Shown here piece after piece: positions 48,192 to 56,794 of a stretch of DNA of 64,000 nucleotides; position 1 is the first letter of the stretch; every line of letters starts with the position of its first letter. Where the stretch lies: assembly GCF_021728395.1 (NCBI RefSeq), contig NZ_JAKKCM010000002.1, forward strand, positions 186,001 to 250,000, read 5' to 3'. Under the pieces are notes generated by a model. It did not search any database. It had not been told where the DNA came from and worked only from the letters and a program-made list of their open reading frames with translations. Source of the stretch: Vibrio sp. J1-1. Lineage in GTDB: Bacteria > Pseudomonadota > Gammaproteobacteria > Enterobacterales > Vibrionaceae. Both the position numbers and the translations under genes were made by a program.

Positions 48192-49589
48192 TTAAGCTTG
48201 TTGACTAATCTTATTGATAAGGTTGTCTAGCGCTGGATCATGCAGGAAGTTTTTAATGGTAATGACCGGTAATCCTGTTGCGCTGATAGCTCGGCTCTCT
48301 AGACTTTCGTGAGTCACAACAATGTCTGCGTGTGATGGCACTTTTTCTATGGCGAAGTTTTTCACTTCAACATCATATCCGGCATCCGTCAGTTTCTTTC
48401 TGAATGTGGAAGCACCCATTGCGCTAGATCCCATACCTGCATCACAGGCAAATGCGACAAACTTGATTTTATTTGATGCTGATGAATTTGCTGGTGCTGT
48501 GTTGATAGCGCCTTCTGCTTTCATGTCTTTCATGTCAGTGACAGATTTCTCAAACTCGTTCTCTGAGCTTTCTTTCTTACTGACTTTCAGAATCGCACTA
48601 GATACCAGGAAGGATACGACAGTCGCTGAGGCCACACCGGCAATCGTTGCGATAAAGCTACCTTTTGGTGTTAGAGCAAGGTAAGAGAAGATTGAACCTG
48701 GGCTCGGGCCAGCAACAAGACCACCATCAAGTAGGTTAAAGGTTGCGATACCAGTCGCTGCACCTGCGATCATCGCTACAATCATGATTGGTTTCATCAG
48801 TACGTACGGGAAGTACAGCTCGTGAATACCACCAAAGAAATGAATGATAATTGCACTAGGTGCCGAACGCTTGCTTAGGCCTTGGCCGAATTTGGCGTAA
48901 GCCAAAAGCATACCTAAACCTGGACCTGGGTTTGATGCAACCATGAAGAAGATCGACTTACCTGTTTCAGCCGCAGCTTGTAGACCTAGTGGGTAGTAAA
49001 TACCTTGGTCAATAGCGTTGTTCAAAAACAGCACTTTCGCAGGTTCATTGATAATGGCTAAGAGAGGGAGAAAGCCTGTAGCGACAAGCGCTTCAATTCC
49101 AGACTTAACAAAAAGGTTTGCTGCCGTTACCGCTGGACCGACGATGGCGTAAGCGAACAAACACATGATCATGCCAAAGATACCAAGCGAGAAGTTATTG
49201 ACCACCATCTCGAACCCAGAAGGGATCTTGTGTTCAAGTTTTTTGTCGATTTGAACAATCACCCAGCCACTCAGAGGGCCCATGATCATCGCGCCAACAA
49301 ACATAGGTATTTCTGCACCTGCGATAACACCCATAGTACCAATCGCACCAGCTACAGCACCTCGTTTATCACCAACGATTTGGCCACCGGTGTAACCAAT
49401 CAGCAGTGGGAGTAGGTAGGTAATCATTGGGCCTACCAGTTCGCCAAAGTAGGCATTGGGTGTCCAGCCTGTTGGGATAAATAGTGCAGTAATAAAGCCC
49501 CACGCGATGAAGGCGCCGATATTTGGCAAAACCATGGCGGTCAGATGACCCCCGAAGGCTTGCACTTTAGCTCTTGCATTTGTAGTCAC
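48192..49589 (-). CDS. cmtA: PTS EIICB component, mannitol family (CmtA-like)
   Basis: The protein takes up and phosphorylates a polyol or sugar. The EIIC part (about 1-340) has the mannitol-family start AFGGHLTAMVLPNIGAFIAWGFITALFIP and the substrate motif IIIHFFGGIHELYFPYVLMKP. The EIIB part (about 375-465) has the phosphocysteine loop FACDAGMGSSAMGAS. There is no EIIA part, which is encoded separately just upstream. The 465-residue length fits E. coli CmtA. Mannitol is the family substrate, but the true substrate of CmtA-type systems is not established. Confidence 0.9.
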   Translation of the reverse strand: MTTNARAKVQAFGGHLTAMVLPNIGAFIAWGFITALFIPTGWTPNAYFGELVGPMITYLLPLLIGYTGGQIVGDKRGAVAGAIGTMGVIAGAEIPMFVGAMIMGPLSGWVIVQIDKKLEHKIPSGFEMVVNNFSLGIFGMIMCLFAYAIVGPAVTAANLFVKSGIEALVATGFLPLLAIINEPAKVLFLNNAIDQGIYYPLGLQAAAETGKSIFFMVASNPGPGLGMLLAYAKFGQGLSKRSAPSAIIIHFFGGIHELYFPYVLMKPIMIVAMIAGAATGIATFNLLDGGLVAGPSPGSIFSYLALTPKGSFIATIAGVASATVVSFLVSSAILKVSKKESSENEFEKSVTDMKDMKAEGAINTAPANSSASNKIKFVAFACDAGMGSSAMGASTFRKKLTDAGYDVEVKNFAIEKVPSHADIVVTHESLESRAISATGLPVITIKNFLHDPALDNLINKISQQA

Positions 49590-49623
49590 GTCGTGTTCCC
49601 TCTTGTAAGTACGTCTTATTGAT

Positions 49624-50073
49624 TTAGTACGCTTTTATAATGTTAAGGACATCTTCTTTAGAAGATGCTGCAGCAAGCTTAGTAATATTGGCTTCATCAA
49701 CGAGCATTTCACTAAGAGCTTGAATTACTTCTATATGTGTATCTGAATCTTTTGCTGCTAGGGTAAGCAGCACGTTGGCAGGCCCCATATCTGAACCAAA
49801 ATCGACCGCATTTGGGAAAATGTGAATTCCCAAGCCAGTTTTTAAAACACCTGCTTCAGGGCGAGCATGAGGCATGGCAATTCCAGGACAAAGGACGTAA
49901 TATGGTCCATTATCTAATGTGGACTGAATAATTGCCTGGGCGTAGTTAGCTGTTACATATCCTTTATCTTCAAGGTATCGCGTCGTTACGTTAACAGCCT
50001 CTTCCCATTGATAATTGCTGTGATCAATGACATCAATTAGGTCGTGGTCGATAAGGTCATACAGCATAGTCAT
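49624..50073 (-). CDS. cmtB: PTS EIIA component, mannitol/fructose family (CmtB-like)
   Basis: A 149-residue EIIA protein that passes phosphate from HPr to the EIIB domain. The phospho-histidine is in IAMPHARPEAGV (about residue 70), and LLTLAAKDSDTHIEVIQALSEML is typical of the domain. It is the first gene of the minus-strand cluster cmtB-cmtA-yggP-yggD-yggC-PHP, 34 bp before cmtA. Confidence 0.9.
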   Translation of the reverse strand: MTMLYDLIDHDLIDVIDHSNYQWEEAVNVTTRYLEDKGYVTANYAQAIIQSTLDNGPYYVLCPGIAMPHARPEAGVLKTGLGIHIFPNAVDFGSDMGPANVLLTLAAKDSDTHIEVIQALSEMLVDEANITKLAAASSKEDVLNIIKAY

Positions 50074-50340
50074 TTCCTGTTAGATACGTTGTTGGTAGAG
50101 TCATTATCAGCAAGCTAATGTAGATTGGGAATAGCGATCGGTTTGCGATTGGCGTCACAAATAACATCAAGTCAAGCTGTGTTTGATGTTCAAGATCTCA
50201 TTTTTATTGTGTAGTAAATGTACAGTTTTTTATAAAACTACAAGTCAATAGCTTTAATTTGATGTTTGGCACATTTTTTTGATTATTATTTATTTGTTTA
50301 AATGTGAACTAGGTTGTTGTAGTGGTGTTGACGTGGTGTT

Positions 50341-50362
50341 AAATGTGATTTTTATCAATTTT
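50341..50362. promoter_or_regulatory. CRP-like site upstream of the PTS operon
   Basis: AAATGTGATTTTTATCAATTTT matches the CRP consensus well in the left half (AAATGTGA) and partly in the right half (TCA-A). A second partial match ends in TAGATCACA near 50407-50415. The rest of the 475-bp gap 50074-50548 holds the tkt terminator and no gene. Catabolite control of the PTS operon is expected. Confidence 0.5.
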
Positions 50363-50467
50363 AAAAAATCGGATCTCAGCTGATATTAGTCAAATGTGGC
50401 GTGCCTAGATCACACATATAGTTTTCTTAGCGAGTTTTGTAATTCTTATACTTTTACTTTCAGATAT

Positions 50468-50505
50468 AAAAAAGCCCCGCCAATGAAAGGCGGGGCTTTG
50501 TCGTT
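50468..50505 (-). terminator. Terminator after tkt
   Basis: An 11-bp stem, AAAGCCCCGCC at 50471-50481 and GGCGGGGCTTT at 50489-50499. On the minus strand it is followed by T, so it ends the tal-tkt transcription unit. Confidence 0.9.
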
Positions 50506-50548
50506 TTTATACCGCAGTTCTAGAAAGCTTAATAGCTTTCCATTGCGA

Positions 50549-52555
50549 TTAAGCTAGTAGTTCTTTTGCCGTGTTTACTACGTTTTCAGTAGTGAAACCG
50601 AACATCTTGAACAGTTCGCCTGCTGGTGCAGATTCACCGAAGGTCGTCATACCGATGATCTTGCCGCCGAAGCCTACGTACTTGTACCAGAAGTCTGCGA
50701 TGCCCGCTTCGATAGCGATACGCGCTGTAACGTCTGATGGCAGTACTGCTTCACGGTAAGCGGCGTCTTGCTTGTCGAATGCGTCCGTTGATGGCATTGA
50801 AACAACGCGTACTTGTTTACCTTCTGCAGTTAGCTGCGCTGCTGCTTCTACTGCTAGCTCAACTTCAGAGCCTGTTGCGATAAGAATAAGCTCTGGCTTA
50901 CCTGCGCAATCTTTCAGGATGTAAGCACCTTTCGCTATGTCTGCGACTTGCTCTGCAGTACGCTCTTGTTGTGCTAGGTTTTGACGAGAGAAGATAAGCG
51001 CTGTTGGTGCATCTTTACGCTCGATAGCCAGTTTCCAAGCGACTGCTGATTCAACCTGATCACATGGACGCCATGTGCTCATGTTTGGAGTCAGACGTAG
51101 AGAAGCCATTTGCTCAACCGGTTGGTGAGTTGGGCCATCTTCGCCAAGACCGATAGAGTCGTGTGTGTAAACCTGGATGTTCTGAACTTTCATCAGAGCA
51201 GCCATGCGCATTGCGTTACGAGCGTATTCCATGAACATTAGGAAAGTTGCGCCGTAAGGAACAAAACCACCGTGTAGTGCGATACCGTTCATGATAGCCG
51301 TCATACCGAATTCACGTACACCGTAGTGGATGTAGTTACCTGAGAAGTCATTCGCTTCAAGAGATTTAGAACCAGACCACATGGTGAGGTTCGAAGGCGC
51401 AAGGTCAGCAGAGCCGCCCATGAATTCTGGAAGCATTTGACCAAACGCTTCTAGCGCATTTTGAGATGCTTTACGTGAGGCAATGTTTGCTGGGTTTGAT
51501 TGAAGATCAGCAATGATTTGGTTCGCTTTCTCTTCCCACTGTGCAGGTAGTTCACCGTTTACGCGGCGTTTAAATTCAGCTGCCAGCTCAGGGTACGCTG
51601 CTTCATAAGCTGCAAATTTCTCGTTCCACGCTGCTTCCTTAGCTGCGCCTGTTTCTTTCGCTGACCATTCTGCGTAGACTTCCTGCGGAATTTCAAAAGG
51701 ACCGTGCTCCCAACCTAGTTCTTTACGTGTTGCTGCGATTTCTTCTGCACCTAGTGGCGCGCCGTGACAGTCGTGAGAACCAGACTTGTTAGGAGAACCG
51801 AAACCGATGATCGTCTTAGTACAGATTAGTGTCGGACGAGGGTCCGCTTTAGCTGCTTCAATTGCAGCATTGATTGCTTCAGGATCGTGACCATCTACCG
51901 CAGGGATTACGTGCCAGCCGTACGCTTCAAAGCGCTTAGGCGTATCGTCAGAGAACCAGCCTTCAACGTGACCGTCGATAGAGATACCGTTGTCATCCCA
52001 GAACGCGATCAGTTTACCAAGGCCTAGTGTACCCGCTAGAGAACATGCTTCGTGTGAAATACCTTCCATCAGACAGCCGTCACCCAAGAATGCATAAGTG
52101 AAGTGGTCAACGATGTCGTGGCCTTCTTTATTGAACTGTGCAGCCAGTGCTTTTTCAGCCATCGCCATACCAACTGCGTTAGTAATGCCTTGACCTAAAG
52201 GACCCGTTGTTGTCTCGATACCTGGTGCGTAGCCGTACTCTGGGTGACCTGGAGTCTTAGAGTGAAGCTGACGGAAGTTTTTCAGATCGTCGATAGATAG
52301 CTCGTAACCGCTCAAGTGCAGTAGCGAGTAAATCAGCATAGAACCATGGCCGTTTGAAAGTACAAAACGGTCACGATCAGCCCATTCTGGGTTAGATGGG
52401 TTGTGGTTTAGGTGAGAGCGCCAAAGAACTTCAGCGATGTCAGCCATACCCATAGGTGCGCCTGGGTGGCCAGAGTTAGCTTGTTGAACACCATCCATGC
52501 TTAGTGCACGGATTGCATTTGCTAAATGCTTTCTTGAGAGAAGAGAGTGATCCAT
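50549..52555 (-). CDS. tkt: Tkt, transketolase
   Basis: Transketolase moves two-carbon units between sugar phosphates in the pentose phosphate pathway, with thiamine diphosphate. The 668-residue protein is full length. Key parts are [20 protein letters not shown] near the N-terminus, [13 protein letters not shown] with the thiamine diphosphate/Mg motif, the pyrimidine-domain glutamate in [18 protein letters not shown], and [20 protein letters not shown]. It lies 83 bp after tal. A decayed copy of its 3' part lies about 5.8 kb away on the other side of the PTS cluster. Vibrios commonly have a second tkt. Confidence 0.96.
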   Translation of the reverse strand: MDHSLLSRKHLANAIRALSMDGVQQANSGHPGAPMGMADIAEVLWRSHLNHNPSNPEWADRDRFVLSNGHGSMLIYSLLHLSGYELSIDDLKNFRQLHSKTPGHPEYGYAPGIETTTGPLGQGITNAVGMAMAEKALAAQFNKEGHDIVDHFTYAFLGDGCLMEGISHEACSLAGTLGLGKLIAFWDDNGISIDGHVEGWFSDDTPKRFEAYGWHVIPAVDGHDPEAINAAIEAAKADPRPTLICTKTIIGFGSPNKSGSHDCHGAPLGAEEIAATRKELGWEHGPFEIPQEVYAEWSAKETGAAKEAAWNEKFAAYEAAYPELAAEFKRRVNGELPAQWEEKANQIIADLQSNPANIASRKASQNALEAFGQMLPEFMGGSADLAPSNLTMWSGSKSLEANDFSGNYIHYGVREFGMTAIMNGIALHGGFVPYGATFLMFMEYARNAMRMAALMKVQNIQVYTHDSIGLGEDGPTHQPVEQMASLRLTPNMSTWRPCDQVESAVAWKLAIERKDAPTALIFSRQNLAQQERTAEQVADIAKGAYILKDCAGKPELILIATGSEVELAVEAAAQLTAEGKQVRVVSMPSTDAFDKQDAAYREAVLPSDVTARIAIEAGIADFWYKYVGFGGKIIGMTTFGESAPAGELFKMFGFTTENVVNTAKELLA

Positions 52556-52597
52556 AAATAGTTACCGAATAAATTTATTTCTAGGAAAGGAAAATTA

Positions 52598-52622
52598 AGA
52601 GGGGAACGCAAACGTTCCCCTT
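52598..52622 (-). promoter_or_regulatory. Hairpin between tal and tkt
   Basis: GGGGAACG and CGTTCCCC, separated by a CAAA loop, form an 8-bp perfect stem in the gap between tal and tkt. No T-run follows on the minus strand (TCTTAATTTTCC), so partial readthrough into tkt is likely. Confidence 0.55.
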
Positions 52623-52638
52623 ATATGATTCTGTGTAA

Positions 52639-53589
52639 TTACAGCTTTGCTGCGATCATGTCTTCAAGTTTACCTTGGTCAATCGCGAAGTTGCGGATAC
52701 CTTCCGCAAGCTTCTCAACCGCCATTGGGTCTTGGTTGTGATCCCATAGGAACTCTGAGTGAGTCATTGGCGCTGGGCGCTCTTGAGTGCCTTTAGAGTC
52801 AACTAGCTTCTCAACAACTTCACCTTCAGCAGCTTCTAGCTCTGCAAGTAGAGCTGGAGCGATAGTTAGACGGTCACAACCTGCTAGTTCTAGGATCTCA
52901 CCAATGTTACGGAAGCTTGCGCCCATTACTACTGTGTTGTAGCCGTACTCTTTGTAGTAGTTGTAGATCTTAGATACAGATAGTACGCCTGGATCTTCTG
53001 AAGCTTCGAAGTCACGACCTTCCTTCGCTTTGTACCAGTCCATGATACGGCCGACGAATGGAGAGATTAGGAATACACCAGCTTCAGCACATGCACGAGC
53101 CTGAGCGAATGAGAATAGAAGCGTTAGGTTACAGTTGATGCCTTCTTTCTCTAGGATTTCAGCAGCGCGGATACCTTCCCAAGTAGAAGCCAATTTGATT
53201 AGGATGCGGTCGTTAGCGATGCCAGCATCGTTGTACATTTTAACTAGCTGACGTGCTTTTGCTACGCTGCCTTCCATATCGTAAGAAAGACGTGCGTCAA
53301 CTTCTGTAGAGATACGGCCAGGGATAGTTTTCAGGATTTCTTTACCGATGTTTACAGCAAGCATGTCACAAGTGTCTTGAACTTGTTGAGCTTTGTCGTC
53401 GCTCTGTGATTTTGCATACTCGATTGAAGCATCAATTAGAGGAGCGTACTCAGCAATTTGAGCGGCTTTCAGAATCAGAGAAGGGTTAGTTGTTGCGTCT
53501 TCTGGCTGGTATTTTTTGATTGCATCGATTTCACCAGTGTCAGCGACTACAGTCGTCAGTTTACGAAGTTGCTCTAATTTGTTGCTCAT
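52639..53589 (-). CDS. tal: Tal, transaldolase
   Basis: Transaldolase moves a three-carbon unit from sedoheptulose-7-phosphate to glyceraldehyde-3-phosphate. The 316-residue protein shows the class I motifs [12 protein letters not shown] near residue 33, the Schiff-base lysine in [13 protein letters not shown] (about 132), and [33 protein letters not shown]. The ATG at 53589 is preferred to the one three codons upstream because of the spacing to AGGA. The order tal-tkt divergent from a SorC regulator suggests control by a sugar phosphate. Confidence 0.96.
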   Translation of the reverse strand: MSNKLEQLRKLTTVVADTGEIDAIKKYQPEDATTNPSLILKAAQIAEYAPLIDASIEYAKSQSDDKAQQVQDTCDMLAVNIGKEILKTIPGRISTEVDARLSYDMEGSVAKARQLVKMYNDAGIANDRILIKLASTWEGIRAAEILEKEGINCNLTLLFSFAQARACAEAGVFLISPFVGRIMDWYKAKEGRDFEASEDPGVLSVSKIYNYYKEYGYNTVVMGASFRNIGEILELAGCDRLTIAPALLAELEAAEGEVVEKLVDSKGTQERPAPMTHSEFLWDHNQDPMAVEKLAEGIRNFAIDQGKLEDMIAAKL

Positions 53590-53711
53590 TCCGATCATCC
53601 TATTTCATTGGGCTCATACTTTGCTGTCAGTATGAAAAGTGCATTTGCAAGCGCGTTAGCCAGCGGAAGTAGAAATCTGTTCTGCTCACTAACTTTTAAC
53701 TTTCAGCGTTT

Positions 53712-54015
53712 GAACATTTGTTGTGAACATTTGCTCTAACTCTGAGTAAATGATGCCTCCATAATTATCTGATCTGTGCGAAAAGTCAATTGTTGATCTA
53801 GGGGGAAAGTGACATTCATCAACTAATTTTTTCGGACTTGGCCCAGTGTTACCTAGATAAACGTTTGCCCATATAGCACATGGCTTATAAGGGCGTTAAT
53901 GACGCCTTGTTTTAATCTGAGAATTTGTTTTTGTGATGAGCAAATGTTGAAGTGAAGGGTAGGTGTGACATATGCTACGCACATGAGCGCTTGTAACGGC
54001 GTTGAGTATTTGCTC
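53712..54015. promoter_or_regulatory. Repeated TTTGCTC-type boxes in the tal-sorC divergent region
   Basis: Related boxes occur several times: GAACATTTG at 53712-53720, GAACATTTGCTC at 53725-53736, GAGTAAATG (inverted) at 53744-53752, GAGCAAATGTT (inverted) at 53938-53948 and GTATTTGCTC at 54006-54015. The second and third form an inverted repeat (CATTTGCTC with GAGTAAATG). Groups at both ends of the 464-bp gap would allow DNA looping by a tetrameric SorC regulator. Confidence 0.5.
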
Positions 54016-54053
54016 GATTAAAGGGCACAAATAAAATACAAATCAGGTTGAAT

Positions 54054-55055
54054 ATGAGTAAATCTATTAACGATGTATCTGATGAAAGTACCGATCTTCT
54101 GACTGAGATTTCGGTTGCTTACTACCAAGATGGGGCAACACAAGAAGAGATCTCGAAAAAGTTTGCTGTTTCTCGCGCGAAAGTGGGACGTATGCTAAAG
54201 CAAGCAAGAGATGAAGGCATTGTTGAGATCACAGTTAAATATCACCCGGTATTTAGCGCTAAGATTGAACAGCGCTTGATTGAACGCTTTGGCGTAAAGC
54301 GCGCACTCGTTGCGTTAGATCAACCGAGTGAAGAGCAACAGCGATTGCAGGTTGCGGGGTTAGTATCGAAATACATGGCGAGCACACTGCAAAATGGTAC
54401 GGTTGTTACGGTAGGTCAGGGGCGAAATGTCTCTGCAGTGGCGCATCACGTCGGTGTCATCCCACAAAAGGATGTGAAGTTTGTTTGTGGTATCGGCGGC
54501 ATTCACCCACGCGGAGGGATGTATAATGCTGACCATATTTGTCGTCAGTTCGCCAAAAGCTACGGCGGTACTTCAGAAACGTTGTATGCGCCAGCGTATG
54601 CAGAAAACCGCGAACAAAAGATCGCCTTTATGCAAAATGCCACCGTCAAACAGACTTTAGACCTCGCCCGTAAAGCCGATGTGGCGTTAGTCGGGATCGG
54701 TGATATGAGTGAAAACAGCTACATGGTCGACTTGGGTTGGTTTACCGCAGAAGAAGTGGTTCAATCGCGCATGATGCAAGGCGTGGTTGGCGACTTCGCG
54801 GGATATGACTTCTTTGACATCAATGGCGTGTCGGCAAAGACGGTCATGAGCGATCGTATTATCGGTCTTGGCATTGATGAATTTCGCTCAGTTTCTGAGG
54901 TGATCGCCATTGCCGCCGAGAACAGTAAACCTTTGGCATTACTCGGAGCTTTAAGAACTGGCGCGATTGACGTTATTGCCACTAGCGTCAGTAACGCATT
55001 AACGGTACTCAACCTAGATGAGCAAATGAACGGCAAAACAGTATCGGATATTTAG
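54054..55055 (+). CDS. SorC/DeoR-family sugar-phosphate-binding regulator
   Basis: A 333-residue regulator with an N-terminal helix-turn-helix (YYQDGATQEEISKKFAVSRAKVGRMLKQARDEGIVEI) and a SorC effector-binding domain (GTVVTVGQGRNVSAV, DVALVGIGDM, GDFAGYDFFD, VIGLGIDEFRSV-like). These bind sugar phosphates. It is divergent from tal, and repeated boxes lie between them, so it most likely controls tal and tkt and perhaps the PTS cluster. The ATG at 54054 is preferred to a TTG two codons upstream. Confidence 0.9.
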   Translation: MSKSINDVSDESTDLLTEISVAYYQDGATQEEISKKFAVSRAKVGRMLKQARDEGIVEITVKYHPVFSAKIEQRLIERFGVKRALVALDQPSEEQQRLQVAGLVSKYMASTLQNGTVVTVGQGRNVSAVAHHVGVIPQKDVKFVCGIGGIHPRGGMYNADHICRQFAKSYGGTSETLYAPAYAENREQKIAFMQNATVKQTLDLARKADVALVGIGDMSENSYMVDLGWFTAEEVVQSRMMQGVVGDFAGYDFFDINGVSAKTVMSDRIIGLGIDEFRSVSEVIAIAAENSKPLALLGALRTGAIDVIATSVSNALTVLNLDEQMNGKTVSDI

Positions 55056-55756
55056 CACAAATAATGTGCAATGAATGTAATGGGGTTGCGAGTATTCATA
55101 GATCGCTCGCAGCCTGATTTCCTTTCTAAGTTAAAAGCATTCCTCGTGACTAATTTGGAAACAGATTAGCTCGGAGAAAATCATGAATAGGCACCTTTCC
55201 ATTCGTTAATGATGCTTTTATATTCACTTGTGCTATCTAAATAAACCGGAATTTATGGTTTGTTCTAGTGATTGTTAAAATAATAATTCGGCGATAATTT
55301 ATTGATTTTAAATATGGCTTGTTCAATTTTATCACCCAAGTTATCGCCTTTCTGATCACATGTTTCTTGTTGCTGTGTGCATTTTTAATGATTGCAAATC
55401 GAAGCAAAGTATATAAATATTATCCTGCACTCGCAGCTCTCCATGGTTGGAAGAAGAACAATTTTCATTGTTTTGTTGCGAATTCAGTCAGGTTAGTCGT
55501 CGTGTTCTCCCACGCATTCTGACTGCGATAAAGTACAGGGAAAGTTTCAATCCGTTTCTGAGTGGCACACAAATAGCGCACAAAGCTCTCATTTCATCTC
55601 ATTCTCGTTTGCTATTTCTCCCTGAGCACACCATAACTCTATGAAGTATATCCAAATGACTTCAAGATACAGCGTCAGAGCGTTGCCGTTTCTGCGAATC
55701 AGGGATCTCAAGGCTATTTGGCTATAACAATCAATCTAAAAGAACAAGGAGCATTT
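55056..55756. other. Long intergenic region with a possible dispersed repeat
   Basis: About 700 bp between the SorC gene and the TRAP transporter genes. Part of it (about 55645-55713, including TCCAAATGACTTCAAGAT) resembles a short dispersed intergenic repeat that I recall from other vibrios. A hydrophobic frame from a TTG at 55319 has no ribosome-binding site and is not called. No other structure is clear apart from a small hairpin (GCGAG/CTCGC near 55087-55111). Confidence 0.35.
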
Positions 55757-56686
55757 ATGTACCAAGCACTAAGGAATGGGCTAGTGGCACTTGCTGTCGT
55801 ATTTTCAGCATCAACGATGGCAGAAAATTACACTATTGGTACCGGCAGTCAAAGTGGTACTTATTACCCGCTAGGTGGCATGTTGGCTAAGATTTGGAGC
55901 GAGAATCTACCGGACTTTAATATGCGCGCAGAAGTGACGGCGGCCTCGGTTGAAAACACCATTAAAGTCTCTACCAACAAGCAACTTGCTGGCATTGCTC
56001 AAGGCAACGTTGTGCTGCAAGCGTATGAAGGCACGAAACCGTTCCCTCGCAAGATGGACGTTGCGGTGCTGTTCGCACTTTATCCAAATGCTGTGCAGTT
56101 CATTGTTCCTGCTAACTCTGACATTAAATCGGTTGCTGATCTAAAAGGTAAACGCGTTTCTCTTGGTGCGCCGGGCTCAGGTACTCGCGTTAGTGCGATC
56201 AATATCCTTAACACATTGGGTGTGACAGAAGACGACATCAAAGCTCAGTCTTTAAACTACACTGCGACCACTAGTGCTATCGCGAACAACCAGATTGATG
56301 CAGGTGTCATCGTTGGTAGTGTCGGTGTTGGTGCAATCACTGAACTGGCTCTGACTCGTGACATTCGTGTACTAAGTTTCAGCGATGAAGAGCTGAAGAA
56401 AATTGCGGCAGATTACCCTTCTTATCTAGAGCTTGACGTACCTGCTGATGCTTACAACAAAGTACCTGCATTCAAGGTGCCAGCGGTTTGGAACGTTTTG
56501 GTTGTGAATAAAAACATGAGCGAAGATATGGCTTATGAACTGACCAAAACGACCTTTGAACATATCGACGAGATTCGTCAGGTTCTGGGCGTAACTAAGT
56601 TCACTACTATCGAAAACATGACCAAACTGGATGGTGTTCCTCTACACCCAGGTTCTGAGAAGTACTTTCAGGAACAAACAAAGTAA
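55757..56686 (+). CDS. TAXI-family TRAP transporter solute-binding protein
   Basis: A 309-residue periplasmic binding protein with a signal peptide (LRNGLVALAVVFSASTMA) followed by ENYTIGTGSQSGTYYPLGGMLAKIW, the defining start of TAXI-type TRAP receptors. The rest has the typical LKGKRVSLGAPGSGTRVSA. TAXI systems take up organic acids such as glutamate or 2-oxoglutarate; the substrate here is not known. AAGGAG lies 7 bp before the ATG at 55757. The membrane gene follows 108 bp downstream. Confidence 0.93.
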   Translation: MYQALRNGLVALAVVFSASTMAENYTIGTGSQSGTYYPLGGMLAKIWSENLPDFNMRAEVTAASVENTIKVSTNKQLAGIAQGNVVLQAYEGTKPFPRKMDVAVLFALYPNAVQFIVPANSDIKSVADLKGKRVSLGAPGSGTRVSAINILNTLGVTEDDIKAQSLNYTATTSAIANNQIDAGVIVGSVGVGAITELALTRDIRVLSFSDEELKKIAADYPSYLELDVPADAYNKVPAFKVPAVWNVLVVNKNMSEDMAYELTKTTFEHIDEIRQVLGVTKFTTIENMTKLDGVPLHPGSEKYFQEQTK

Positions 56687-56794
56687 TTCGTATTAAAGAA
56701 GTAAAATTAATCCACTGCGGCACTTGTCAGTTTTCAATTTGATTGCATGTTCAAGCGCTTAAGTGGGTTGAGATAAAGTTACATGGAGTAAGTG

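Noticed and set aside
55319-55522. Hydrophobic 67-codon frame from a TTG before the TRAP genes
   Set aside because: No ribosome-binding site, a non-ATG start and poor protein-like content after the hydrophobic part; likely chance in AT-rich DNA.
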